From positions 1,005,176 to 1,069,175 of the forward strand of contig NZ_PGFZ01000001.1 in NCBI RefSeq assembly GCF_002923755.1: 64,000 nucleotides of DNA, written 5' to 3'. Source of the DNA: Methylovulum psychrotolerans. GTDB lineage: Bacteria; Pseudomonadota; Gammaproteobacteria; Methylococcales; Methylomonadaceae. The position numbers and the translations under genes were made by a program. The notes below the pieces were generated by a model. The model was not told the DNA's origin and searched no databases. It saw nothing but the letters and a program-made list of their open reading frames with translations. Positions 8,733-17,088 of the stretch are shown here, in pieces (position 1 is the first letter of the stretch; every line of letters starts with the position of its first letter).

Positions 8733-9587
8733 ATGAAAACACCCACACCGATCTTGCTTTTGCCGCTCATTTTCGGCTTGATAGGGGGCGTAAATGTCAG
8801 CGCCGAACCGCTGGACAAACCGGCGATCAAAGCGATTGATCTGCAACTGAACCAGCAACCGCTCATTAAGTTAGGCTTATCCGATACCAAAGCGTTGCGT
8901 ACCGCCGTCATTGCCAACCTTAGCCAATGGCGTTTTCCGCTCCAGACCGGAAACGGGCAAACGTACACGCATACCTTAACCGTCGAAATTGGCGACAGCA
9001 AATACGATCAAACTCCCGTGGGATTTTCTTTCACTAGCGGCAACTCCGACCCACGCGCTCCAGGTTTCCAAAAAGCCTATGTCACCCCTATCCAATGCCG
9101 TTTAGAGGCTAACGCCAACCCTAAGCAGGCAGAGCAATTGGCAATGACTTTTTCCGCACCTCCCGCCTCAATCAGCAGCCAAAAATTGCAGGAAACCTTA
9201 GCCGATAACATCAGCAGCGTGTGTTTTGATCTACTGGATAGCTTGAAATTTTTACCGCCAGCTACTGCCGCGCAAGCGGCGGCAACCGCCACCCAGCCAA
9301 CCTGGATGCCGAGCGTACAAATAGAAACCGTACCCATTCCGCCGCTCCAACCCAAAGCAGAAAGCTTACCTACCGCGCCCTTACCCATAGCCGCCCCTGC
9401 GACTATTGCTCCGCCGGTTCCTGCCACGACCTTACCTATGGCTACCGCCCCTAAAGCCATGGCTTCACCAACTCCCGCCGCCGCCTTACCTGCGCCAGCA
9501 GTAGAACCCGAAGAAACCCGTAAACAGGTCATCATCCATAACCAAGGCACACCTGTGATTATAAAATTTGGCTATGATCGGCAATAA
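8733..9587 (+). CDS. Exported hypothetical protein with Pro/Ala-rich region
   Basis: A 284-aa protein of unknown function. The N-terminus is a signal peptide (MKTPTPILLLPLIFGLIGG, cleavage near VSAEP). A folded domain of about 160 residues follows, then about 85 residues rich in Pro and Ala, and a short C-terminal segment (KQVIIHNQGTPVIIKFGY). The ATG at 8733 is preceded by AGGA at 8 nt. It is divergent from the porin-urt operon and downstream of the operator/-10 pair at 8488-8544, so it is probably made together with the uptake system. A periplasmic or outer-membrane-associated role is a guess. Confidence 0.75.
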   Translation: MKTPTPILLLPLIFGLIGGVNVSAEPLDKPAIKAIDLQLNQQPLIKLGLSDTKALRTAVIANLSQWRFPLQTGNGQTYTHTLTVEIGDSKYDQTPVGFSFTSGNSDPRAPGFQKAYVTPIQCRLEANANPKQAEQLAMTFSAPPASISSQKLQETLADNISSVCFDLLDSLKFLPPATAAQAAATATQPTWMPSVQIETVPIPPLQPKAESLPTAPLPIAAPATIAPPVPATTLPMATAPKAMASPTPAAALPAPAVEPEETRKQVIIHNQGTPVIIKFGYDRQ

Positions 9588-9650
9588 CATAGCCGCTTAA
9601 GCACTAGGGCAAAATGCCCTACCCTCCACCTCTACAATTAAATGCCATGG

Positions 9651-9688
9651 GGAGCCGGAGTAAAAAAACCTGTTTTTACTCCGGCTCC
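9651..9688 (+). terminator. Hairpin terminator after the exported protein
   Basis: A perfect 16-bp stem, GGAGCCGGAGTAAAAA pairing with TTTTTACTCCGGCTCC, with a 6-nt loop, about 65 nt after the stop codon. The T tract is within the stem. A smaller hairpin, AGGGC-AAAAT-GCCCT, precedes it at about 9606-9620. The rest of 9588-10047 holds only the GntR-type operator described separately and no convincing gene. Confidence 0.55.
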
Positions 9689-9904
9689 GATAACACCACG
9701 CAGAACCTTACCCGACCCTTATCCATCGGTTGCCTCCCCGTACGGGCCAATCCAGTGCAAAAATCCTTTCTTTGCACCTATATCAACCAAACTCCAGCCC
9801 CACATTTGCGCCAATATCCCCGTCAAGCACCGCTTTAACTGCGCATTAGCATGATTTTAATTCCGTTAACAGGCGCCCCTCCATTTGGCATTGATAATGC
9901 ATTT

Positions 9905-9922
9905 ATTGTTGTATGCAACAAT
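9905..9922. promoter_or_regulatory. Inverted repeat, candidate GntR/FCD operator
   Basis: ATTGTTG-TATG-CAACAAT has 7-bp perfect arms. The TTGTTGTAT half recurs at 14082, upstream of the second cysteine hydrolase gene. The site lies about 125 nt before the biuret hydrolase start. Regulators of the GntR/FadR-FCD group often bind TTGTATACAA-like palindromes, and one is encoded at 13035-13757. Confidence 0.55.
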
Positions 9923-10047
9923 GGCGGGCAAGAATTATCCTGCCCATCGCTTTGCAGGCATAACAACACGTTTCGCCCAACAAGCAACGGTTACGCCGCC
10001 AGTTTCTGCCTATCTGGCGGGCTTACCTCTACCCATGAGACCACACT

Positions 10048-10728
10048 ATGAACCGATACGTCACCAGCACACCTTACGCTTACCCTTACAACGGCGATTT
10101 ACGGCCCGAAAACACCTGCCTGATTATCATCGACATGCAGTTCGATTTTTGCGGCGAAGGCGGTTATGTCGATAAAATGGGTTACGACATCGCACTGACA
10201 CGCGCCCCTATCGGACCGATAGGCCATGTGCTGGAAACCTGCCGCAAACTGGGTTTTCACATTATCCACACCCGCGAAGGCCATAGGCCAGATTTAGCGG
10301 ATTTGCCAAAGAATAAGCAATGGCGCAGCCGCCAAATTGGCGCGGGTATCGGCGATGTCGGCCCTTGCGGACGGATATTGGTGCGTGGCGAACCGGGCTG
10401 GGAAATTATTCCGGAACTCGCCCCCCTACCCGGCGAGCCGATTATCGACAAACCGGGCAAAGGCTCGTTTTACGCCACCGACTTGGATTTGTTATTGCGC
10501 AATCTTGGCGTAGAAAATATCGTCTTAACGGGCATCACCACCGATGTCTGTGTCCATACCACAATGCGCGATGCCAATGACCGTGGCTATGAATGCCTAT
10601 TGCTGGCGGATTGTTGTGCGGCGACCGACCCCGGCAACCATCAGGCGGCACTGAATATGATAAAAATGCAAGGCGGGGTCTTTGGCGCAGTCGCGGATTC
10701 GGCAAGCTTTATTGCGGCAGTGTCGTAA
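10048..10728 (+). CDS. biuH: Biuret amidohydrolase (cysteine hydrolase family)
   Basis: An isochorismatase-family cysteine hydrolase, 226 aa, that hydrolyses biuret to allophanate and ammonia. The triad is visible: Asp in [11 protein letters not shown], Lys in [13 protein letters not shown] and Cys in [12 protein letters not shown]. Long blocks match what I know of BiuH, including [29 protein letters not shown] and [22 protein letters not shown]. The next gene encodes allophanate hydrolase, which uses the product, and this strongly supports the assignment. The ATG at 10048 has only a weak upstream GAGA as ribosome binding site. The predicted location is cytoplasmic. Confidence 0.9.
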   Translation: MNRYVTSTPYAYPYNGDLRPENTCLIIIDMQFDFCGEGGYVDKMGYDIALTRAPIGPIGHVLETCRKLGFHIIHTREGHRPDLADLPKNKQWRSRQIGAGIGDVGPCGRILVRGEPGWEIIPELAPLPGEPIIDKPGKGSFYATDLDLLLRNLGVENIVLTGITTDVCVHTTMRDANDRGYECLLLADCCAATDPGNHQAALNMIKMQGGVFGAVADSASFIAAVS

Positions 10729-10781
10729 CACTATCCCCATCAACCTAGCCTAATCACCGCCTAAGCGCAGAGAACATCATT

Positions 10782-12560
10782 TTGAACACATCGACTGATT
10801 GTTTACCCTTGGATTTATTTTCCTTAAGACAAGCCTATCTGGACGGCACAACCACGGTATCGGCAGTGATCCGGCAAACCTTAGCACGGGTTAAGGATTT
10901 TAAAAACCACAATATCTGGATTAGCCTGTACGCCGAAAGTACGTTGATGGCGCAGGCGAAAAAGCTCGAAGGCTTAAATCCGCATGACCTGCCGCTCTAC
11001 GGCATCCCCTTTGCTGTCAAAGATAATATTGATTGCGCCGGACTGCCGACCACTGCCGCCTGTCCGGGTTTCAGCTACCTGCCCGCAACATCGGCGTTTG
11101 CGGTGCAACGGCTGCTTGATGCAGGCGCTGTGCTGATCGGCAAAACCAATATGGACCAATTTGCCACCGGATTGACCGGCACCCGCTCACCAGAACCTTA
11201 CGGTATTTGCAAAAACGCCCTCAATCCTGACTATATTTCCGGCGGCTCCAGTTCCGGCTCAGCGGTGGCGGTAGCGTTAAGTATCGTCAGTTTTTCCTTA
11301 GGCACAGATACCGCCGGTTCCGGGCGCGTCCCAGCGGCCTTCAATAATATTGTCGGCTTAAAACCTACCCGTGGCTTACTCAGTTGCAGCGGTGTTGTCC
11401 CCGCTTGTAAAAGTTTGGATTGCGTGTCGATTTTCAGCCCCACCCTCGCCGAGGCAGAGTACCTGCTGGACATCGTCACGGCTTACGATGCCCACGACAG
11501 CTATGCGCGTAGTGACCGTCAGTTGTTGGCCGCCGACCTCAGCGCAACCGCCAAACTGCGCTTTGGCGTACCCAAACCGGAACAGCTCAATTTTTTTGGT
11601 GACGCGGAAAGCCAAGCCTTATTTGCCCAAACCGTCGCCAAGCTACAAACCTTGGGCGAAGTCGTGGCAATCGACTTCCAACCGTTTCTGGAAGCGGCGG
11701 CGTTACTCTACGAAGGCCCGTGGGTTGCCGAGCGTTATGCGGGTATCCGCCCGTTTATCGAGACCCATCCTGAACAACTGCATCCGGTCATCTTGGAAAT
11801 CTTAGCGGCGGCAAAAACCAAAAACGCCATCGCCGCCTTTGATGCGCTGCATCGCTTGCAACAACTCAAACGTCAAACCACGACGCTATTACAAGGCTTA
11901 TCCTGCATTGTTGTACCGACCGCACCGCGCATTTACCGTATCGAAGACGTGCTAGCCGACCCGATCCGCCTCAACAGCAATCTCGGCTACTACACCAATT
12001 ATATGAACCTGCTGGACTTGGCCGCCGTTGCGATACCCGCCGATTTTTACGCCAACGGGCTACCATTTGGCATTACCCTGTTCTCAACCGCCTTATCTGA
12101 TAACCGTTTGCTGACCATTGCCAAACGCTTTGCGGGCATCAGCGGGCAACCGCCCACACCCAGTAACTCGCGCTACCAACGCCTAGCCGTCTGCGGCGCA
12201 CACTTGCAGGGTTTACCGCTAAATCCGCAATTGCTGAATTTAGGCGCCCGCTTTTATGCAAGCACCCGCACCGCCGCTAAATATCGGCTTTACGCCCTAG
12301 CCATTGCCCCACCGGAACGCCCCGGCTTAGTCCGTGACGACCACGCTGGCCAAAGCATCGACGTAGAAATATGGGAGCTGCCCAAAGAAAACTGGGCAAA
12401 CTTTATCAGCAACATCAAAAGTCCGCTGTGCATCGGCTCGGTGGAAATGCTGGATGGCAGTTGTGAATATGGTTTTTTATGCGAGCCTTATCCGTTAGAT
12501 AAATCGGTTGATATTACCCAGTTTGGGGGCTGGCGGAATTATTTGCAAAATAAGGCGTAA
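10782..12560 (+). CDS. atzF: Allophanate hydrolase
   Basis: An amidase-signature enzyme, 592 aa, converting allophanate to ammonia and carbon dioxide. The catalytic Lys lies in GIPFAVKDNID, and the cis-Ser/Ser region is SGGSSSGSAVAVA...GTDTAGSGRVPAA. The C-terminal 130 or so residues (from about 460) form the allophanate hydrolase C-terminal domain, ending DITQFGGWRNYL. Length fits AtzF (about 600 aa). The start is a TTG at 10782, since no ATG lies nearby and the next residues match the usual N-terminus. It follows biuH after 53 nt, and together they release nitrogen from biuret without urease. Confidence 0.93.
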   Translation: MNTSTDCLPLDLFSLRQAYLDGTTTVSAVIRQTLARVKDFKNHNIWISLYAESTLMAQAKKLEGLNPHDLPLYGIPFAVKDNIDCAGLPTTAACPGFSYLPATSAFAVQRLLDAGAVLIGKTNMDQFATGLTGTRSPEPYGICKNALNPDYISGGSSSGSAVAVALSIVSFSLGTDTAGSGRVPAAFNNIVGLKPTRGLLSCSGVVPACKSLDCVSIFSPTLAEAEYLLDIVTAYDAHDSYARSDRQLLAADLSATAKLRFGVPKPEQLNFFGDAESQALFAQTVAKLQTLGEVVAIDFQPFLEAAALLYEGPWVAERYAGIRPFIETHPEQLHPVILEILAAAKTKNAIAAFDALHRLQQLKRQTTTLLQGLSCIVVPTAPRIYRIEDVLADPIRLNSNLGYYTNYMNLLDLAAVAIPADFYANGLPFGITLFSTALSDNRLLTIAKRFAGISGQPPTPSNSRYQRLAVCGAHLQGLPLNPQLLNLGARFYASTRTAAKYRLYALAIAPPERPGLVRDDHAGQSIDVEIWELPKENWANFISNIKSPLCIGSVEMLDGSCEYGFLCEPYPLDKSVDITQFGGWRNYLQNKA

Positions 12561-12633
12561 GGCAGGCAAATTAAGGCTTATAATTTAAAAAAACCGCCAA
12601 AAAGCCATTCCCTTTCTTACTGACAAGGCTATC

Positions 12634-12993
12634 ATGACCCATCCAAAAACTCCCCTACCATTCACCCTATCACCCGAAATGATTGAAGGCGATAGTGCGG
12701 ACTGGCGGCAACTGCGCGAAGGCGTAGTGTTGCGTACCTTATTCGAAGATACCGACAGCGGCTACAGTGTCGGCCTGATCCGTTACCAACCCGCCGCTTG
12801 TGTCCCCCTGCATCGGCATATCGGCGACGAGCATATTTATGTGCTGTCCGGTTCGCAACAAGACGAACGGGGCATCTATGCGACCGGCAGCTACATTTAT
12901 AACCCCGAAGGCTCCCAACATAGCGTCAGTAGCCAAGACGGTTGTTTGGTTTTGGTGCATTGGCATAAGCCCGTGCAGTTTATTGGCGATTAA
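12634..12993 (+). CDS. Small cupin protein, ChrR-like
   Basis: A single cupin domain of 119 aa. The metal-binding residues are visible as HRHIGDEHIYVLSG (His, His, Glu, His) and a later His in GSQHSV. The closest type I recognise is the cupin of ChrR anti-sigma factors and related small cupins. It stands alone here, without the zinc-binding anti-sigma part. It follows atzF after about 70 nt and may be in the same transcript. A role as a small regulator or an accessory enzyme for nitrogen compounds is possible but unproven. Confidence 0.8.
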   Translation: MTHPKTPLPFTLSPEMIEGDSADWRQLREGVVLRTLFEDTDSGYSVGLIRYQPAACVPLHRHIGDEHIYVLSGSQQDERGIYATGSYIYNPEGSQHSVSSQDGCLVLVHWHKPVQFIGD

Positions 12994-13034
12994 ATTTGTT
13001 AGGATATGCCCACAAAGAGCCTATCCTAATAACA

Positions 13035-13757
13035 TCAATCAAACGCCACCCCACCTTGCGCTGGCTTAACGGCCGCAAACGGAAAACAGTTATTTTTGCG
13101 TATGCCCATGCGGATGATCGTCAGCATTTTGCTGAACTCTTCGCTTTTTTTGATATGGCGCAGCATTTCATTTTTCGCGGCTTGGATGTCGCGTTTTAAC
13201 AAATATTGGAGGATGCGGTAATGTTCTTCGTAAGTTTTCCTGATGCGTTCCTGATCGGTAAAATCCAAACGCCGGACGATGCGGATGCGGTTGTTGATGT
13301 CGATCAGCAATTTCATTAACGCTTGATTGCCGCCGCCTTCGGCCAGCTTGATATGAAACGCCTCATCTAGGCCGGCTACCCGCTCCGCTTTGCCCTCATC
13401 ATCTTCGGCGGTGTCTTGTTCCCAGACTTTACACAAATTTTTTAACGCCTCATCCGACATATTGGTGCAAGCCAATTCTAACGACAACATTTCCAGACTG
13501 ACGCGGATTTGGTAGTAATCGGTAAATTCCTCCAAATCCATAGACCGCACAAAACAGCCTTGTTTGGGACGGATGGTAATCAACCCTTCGTTTGCCAAAC
13601 GCTGCAAGGCTTCCCGAATCGGTGTTCTGCTGACATTAAAATAGTTAGCCAACTCGGTTTCGGTCAAACGCGAATTGGGCTGAACTTCAAAATTCAGGAT
13701 CATGTTACGAAGTTTCTCATAAATGTGTTGCGCAGCCGCGCCTTTTGCTGTCGTCAT
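13035..13757 (-). CDS. GntR-family regulator with FCD domain
   Basis: A 240-aa transcription factor. The N-terminal winged helix spans about residues 10-75 (IYEKLRNMILNFEVQPNSRLTE, then SRTPIREALQRLANEGLI). A C-terminal FCD ligand-binding domain follows, with the metal-binding pattern (D in GLDEAFH; H in EEHYRIL and LRHIKKS). The ATG at 13757 begins MTTAKGAA; nine further in-frame residues upstream are unlikely to be used. It is encoded opposite the hydrolase genes it sits between. Likely targets are the TTGTTGTAT sites at 9905 and 14082. The ligand could be biuret or a related ureide (inference). Confidence 0.9.
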   Translation of the reverse strand: MTTAKGAAAQHIYEKLRNMILNFEVQPNSRLTETELANYFNVSRTPIREALQRLANEGLITIRPKQGCFVRSMDLEEFTDYYQIRVSLEMLSLELACTNMSDEALKNLCKVWEQDTAEDDEGKAERVAGLDEAFHIKLAEGGGNQALMKLLIDINNRIRIVRRLDFTDQERIRKTYEEHYRILQYLLKRDIQAAKNEMLRHIKKSEEFSKMLTIIRMGIRKNNCFPFAAVKPAQGGVAFD

Positions 13758-14081
13758 GTCAGTTCTTAATAAAAATAGAGGCATCTGCCAGCAATGCCCA
13801 AAAGATCAATAAAGTTAAGAGGTCGCCCTATTATGCGCCCTAATAGGTGAGTATATAACATCCGACCACCGAATATTGAAGTGCCCCGAAAAACCTGCCT
13901 AAGCCAGAAGTGCGACATTGATGTGCAAAATTACCGCTTTTTACACCCTATTGACCAGAAATTGTGCAGGCTTACTCCGCCATCAAATCCTTACCCTCCT
14001 TTTATTTTTAGAAATTACTAATTATTTACAATAACTTGCAAGAAATATGCGGCAGTTTATCTAATAGGTATGGGACTTGCT

Positions 14082-14094
14082 TTGTTGTATACAT
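14082..14094 (+). promoter_or_regulatory. Candidate GntR operator upstream of second hydrolase
   Basis: TTGTTGTATACAT contains the 8-bp palindrome TGTATACA and shares TTGTTGTAT with the inverted repeat at 9905-9922. It lies 46 nt before the start at 14140. GTTGC follows at 14096-14100, perhaps a degenerate second arm. Confidence 0.5.
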
Positions 14095-14139
14095 AGTTGC
14101 ATTTTACCTGCCATCTTCCCTACCATGCAGAGATCCGTT

Positions 14140-14811
14140 ATGCAAACCATTGAAATTGATGCCGAACCTGAAGCCATCACCATTGAGCTAGCCAAAACAG
14201 CTATTGTCATCATTGATATGCAGCGGGATTTTCTTGAACCGGGCGGGTTTGGCGAATCCCTAGGCAATGATGTTGCCTTATTGTCAGCCGCCATTGAACC
14301 CTGCAAAGCCTTACTCCGTGCGGCAAGGCAAAAAGGCCTGTTGATCATCCATACGCGTGAAGGCCATCTCCCCGATATGTCCGATGCCCACAAGGCCAAA
14401 GTGGAACGTGGCGATCCCAGTGTCCGCATAGGGGAAATGGGGCCGATGGGGCGTATTTTGATCCGTGGCGAGCCAGGGCAAGACATTATCCCGGCTCTCT
14501 ATCCGCAAGCGGGCGAACCCGTCATCGATAAGCCCGGCAAAGGGGCGTTTTATGCGACCGAGTTTGAAGCCATTTTGCAAGCCAACGGCATTGCAGACCT
14601 GATTGTTTGCGGCGTAACCACCGAAGTCTGTGTGCACACCACCATACGCGAAGCCAATGACCGGGGTTACCGTTGCCTCGTACCCGGTGATTGCTGCGGC
14701 TCTTATAACCCCGAATTTCACGAAATCGGCTTACGGATGATCAAAGCACAAGGCGGGATATTTGGTTGGGTGACGGATTCCCAACGTATTTTAGCGGCAC
14801 TGGCCGGATGA
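14140..14811 (+). CDS. Second isochorismatase-family cysteine hydrolase
   Basis: A 223-aa paralogue of the biuret hydrolase at 10048. The triad positions are Asp in IVIIDMQRDF, Lys in DKPGKGAFYATEF and Cys in GVTTEVCVHTT. Shared blocks include HTREGH, GRILIRGEPGQDIIP and REANDRGYRCLV, but the segment after HTREGH (LPDMSDAHKAKVERGDP) differs from the BiuH-specific one. Different substrate specificity is therefore likely. Triuret hydrolase (TrtA) is a known homologue that feeds biuret hydrolase, which makes triuret or a related ureide a good guess, not proven. I use the ATG at 14140; an ATG at 14125 is also in frame. Confidence 0.85.
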   Translation: MQTIEIDAEPEAITIELAKTAIVIIDMQRDFLEPGGFGESLGNDVALLSAAIEPCKALLRAARQKGLLIIHTREGHLPDMSDAHKAKVERGDPSVRIGEMGPMGRILIRGEPGQDIIPALYPQAGEPVIDKPGKGAFYATEFEAILQANGIADLIVCGVTTEVCVHTTIREANDRGYRCLVPGDCCGSYNPEFHEIGLRMIKAQGGIFGWVTDSQRILAALAG

Positions 14812-14935
14812 AATATCCGGCACGAAAAATTCCCGCTTCGGAAATTTTGCAACCAGCAGATACCCTGAAAATTCAGTTAAAGATTTACATACACTCCCCC
14901 TAATTTACTTTAGGCCTACCAAAACAGAGGGCAAC

Positions 14936-16486
14936 ATGACAACATCAAAGGTTAACATTTGGACACCCGGAGACTGGAACGCTTACTTCGGCTTTGGCAC
15001 TAATATTCTGGTCAATCTGTTAGTCTTGACCGGACTATTACGCTTTGTACTGAAAATGCCCGATGATCTGGTTTTCGGGCGCATTCTTCCGGCAACCGGG
15101 CTTATGCTGTTTTTAAGCACTATTTACTATGCGTGGCTGGCCTACAAACTGGCAAAAGAAACGGGTAGGGATGATGTCTGCGCCCTGCCTTCAGGCATTA
15201 GCGTACCGCACATGTTTGTGGTGGTTTTCGTTATCATGTTGCCGATTTCGCTGAATACCGGCGATCCGGTCAAAGGCTGGGAAGCGGGTCTGGCATGGGT
15301 GTTCATCCAAAGTTTTGTGCTCATGGTAGGTGGCTTTATCGCGCCCATTATCCGAAAAATCACCCCCCGCGCCGCATTGCTCGGCACGCTGGCCGGGGTG
15401 TCTATCGCCTTTATATCGTTACGCCCGGCTTTAGAAATGTTCATGACCCCTGTAGTGGGCGTGGTGTGTTTCGCCATTATTTTAGCAAGCTGGTTCGGCG
15501 GAGTACGTTATTTCAAAGGCATTCCGGCTGGTTTGGTCGCGATTGCCGTGGGGACGTTGATTGCATGGTGCTCTACCTTAATGGGCTTGAATTACGGCGG
15601 TATGAGCTTAGAGAATGTCTCGGCATCCTTGACCAACTTTGGCTTCTCGTTTCCTATTCCGGCCATAGGCCATGTTTTTTCCGGGTTTGAATTTTTGGGC
15701 GTGATTCTGGTGACGGCTATCCCATTCGGCATTTATGATTTGGTTGAAGCCATGGATAACGTGGAAAGCGCCGCCGTGGGCGGCGACAGCTACCCCACCA
15801 CACGGGTACTGAGCGCCGACGGCGTGGTTAGCCTGATCGGCTGCATGATGGGCAACCCGTTCATCAACGCCGTCTATATCGGCCATCCCGGCTGGAAATC
15901 GATGGGCGGACGTATAGGCTACTCGGCGGCAACCGGCGTTACCGTGCTGGTACTGTCTTGGCTAGGCATCATCGCGCTGATAGCCTCTCTAATCCCGGTC
16001 GTCGCCATCTCACCTATTTTGCTGTACATCGGTATGTTGATCGGTGCACAAGCCTTTCAGGAAACCCCAAGAAGCCATGCCCCCGCCATCATTTTGGCCT
16101 TAATGCCCAACCTTGCTGCATGGGGCAAGTTGCAGATTGATAATGCCCTAGGCGCGGCTGGTACCAGCGCCGCCACACTGGGCTTAGATAAACTGGGCAA
16201 AGTCGGGGTGCTGTATCATGGCTTGGAAGTATTGGGTGGCGGTGCGATTCTGGGCGGCTTAATGTTGGGCGCGATAGCCGCCTTTGTTATTGAGCGGGAA
16301 TTGGTCAAAGCCGCAATGTTTGCCTTAGCCGCTGCGGCCTGCACGTTTGTTGGCCTGATGCACGGTGAAGCCATCGGTTTCGGCCAATCGTTGCCCGTGG
16401 CGTTCAGTTACCTTGCCGTGGCAGGTATTCTGTTGGTCTCAGCAAAATACGCCGAAATAATACCCGCTGCAAAAGACAGCTATTAA
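14936..16486 (+). CDS. NCS2-like (xanthine/uracil-type) permease
   Basis: A polytopic inner-membrane protein of 516 aa, with about 12-14 hydrophobic segments and no signal peptide. The motif VTAIPFGIYDLVEAMDNVESAA corresponds to the substrate-binding helix region of NCS2/AzgA-type carriers, and GNPFINAVYIGHPGWK follows it. It lies 124 nt after the second cysteine hydrolase gene on the same strand, so it probably imports that enzyme's substrate (a ureide or a cyclic imide such as cyanurate). The substrate cannot be read from sequence. Confidence 0.85.
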   Translation: MTTSKVNIWTPGDWNAYFGFGTNILVNLLVLTGLLRFVLKMPDDLVFGRILPATGLMLFLSTIYYAWLAYKLAKETGRDDVCALPSGISVPHMFVVVFVIMLPISLNTGDPVKGWEAGLAWVFIQSFVLMVGGFIAPIIRKITPRAALLGTLAGVSIAFISLRPALEMFMTPVVGVVCFAIILASWFGGVRYFKGIPAGLVAIAVGTLIAWCSTLMGLNYGGMSLENVSASLTNFGFSFPIPAIGHVFSGFEFLGVILVTAIPFGIYDLVEAMDNVESAAVGGDSYPTTRVLSADGVVSLIGCMMGNPFINAVYIGHPGWKSMGGRIGYSAATGVTVLVLSWLGIIALIASLIPVVAISPILLYIGMLIGAQAFQETPRSHAPAIILALMPNLAAWGKLQIDNALGAAGTSAATLGLDKLGKVGVLYHGLEVLGGGAILGGLMLGAIAAFVIERELVKAAMFALAAAACTFVGLMHGEAIGFGQSLPVAFSYLAVAGILLVSAKYAEIIPAAKDSY

Positions 16487-16497
16487 ATCCTAACGTG

Positions 16498-16527
16498 CTG
16501 GTAAATGGCGTTAATGCCATTTACCAG
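16498..16527 (+). terminator. Hairpin after the permease gene
   Basis: CTGGTAAATGGC-GTTAAT-GCCATTTACCAG is a perfect 12-bp stem that begins 11 nt after the stop codon. No U-tract follows, so it may stabilise the 3' end rather than terminate. The region 16528-17088 otherwise holds only the palindromic operator and promoter at 16762-16821. Confidence 0.5.
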
Positions 16528-16761
16528 TGCAAAACCGCCCAAACGCACCTTTTAACTACACTCAGCACTGCTTTATCCCGCTATTTCCTGCCCACATTAC
16601 TTCCAACAAGCCACAAGTCCTTGCTTAATTTTGACCTTACAAAAGCCAGCAAGATGCCAGTCCCAGAAGGCTTGTCGCTCCGTGTTATCCGCCTCCTTTC
16701 ATCCTGAGCCATTACAGTTATCCCCTCAGTTTACCCCCACCCCTAATCATCAACACATACA

Positions 16762-16821
16762 ATCCGTCAAATGACTCATGAGTCATTTGACGGATAGCTG
16801 GTAAGATCAGTTTTTTATACA
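16762..16821 (+). promoter_or_regulatory. 34-bp perfect palindrome and -10 element upstream of the hybrid kinase gene
   Basis: Positions 16762-16795 form a perfect palindrome: ATCCGTCAAATGACTCA followed by its reverse complement. Its central 28 bp (16765-16792) match the operator at 8488-8515 at 22 of 28 positions. TATACAGT begins at 16816, exactly 23 nt after the 28-bp core, as at the other site. The promoter would give a leader of about 260 nt before the kinase gene at 17089. Autoregulation by the kinase/LuxR pair is the simplest reading. Confidence 0.75.
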
Positions 16822-17088
16822 GTGGACATCAGACCCCTTCAGCATTTAACCTGAATGCGGCTACTGCCCGACGATGTTTGGGGTAGAACCGTGCTTATTA
16901 CCGTGCCTACTGGGTAAAGCAAAATCTTATATTGCACCATATATGGGTTTTGCGCTTGCCATCAGAACATGTTTCATGAGGAGATAGAGAGAAAAATCCG
17001 ACCTATTTGCCCGCGTTGAGTATAAAAACCCTTAGAGGATCTAAGCCATGGCTTACGATTAGGTTATGCACATACACGACACCAGCCG

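Noticed and set aside
9614-9838. Open frame of 74 aa after the exported protein gene
   Set aside because: It overlaps the hairpin terminator, has no ribosome binding site and resembles no protein; composition is that of noncoding sequence.
9841-10047. Guanidine-type riboswitch before the biuret hydrolase gene
   Set aside because: None of the conserved ykkC motifs is present; only the inverted repeat at 9905 is seen.
16495-16707. Open frame of 70 aa after the NCS2 permease gene
   Set aside because: It starts inside the post-gene hairpin, has a GTG-type start without ribosome binding site and shows no domain.
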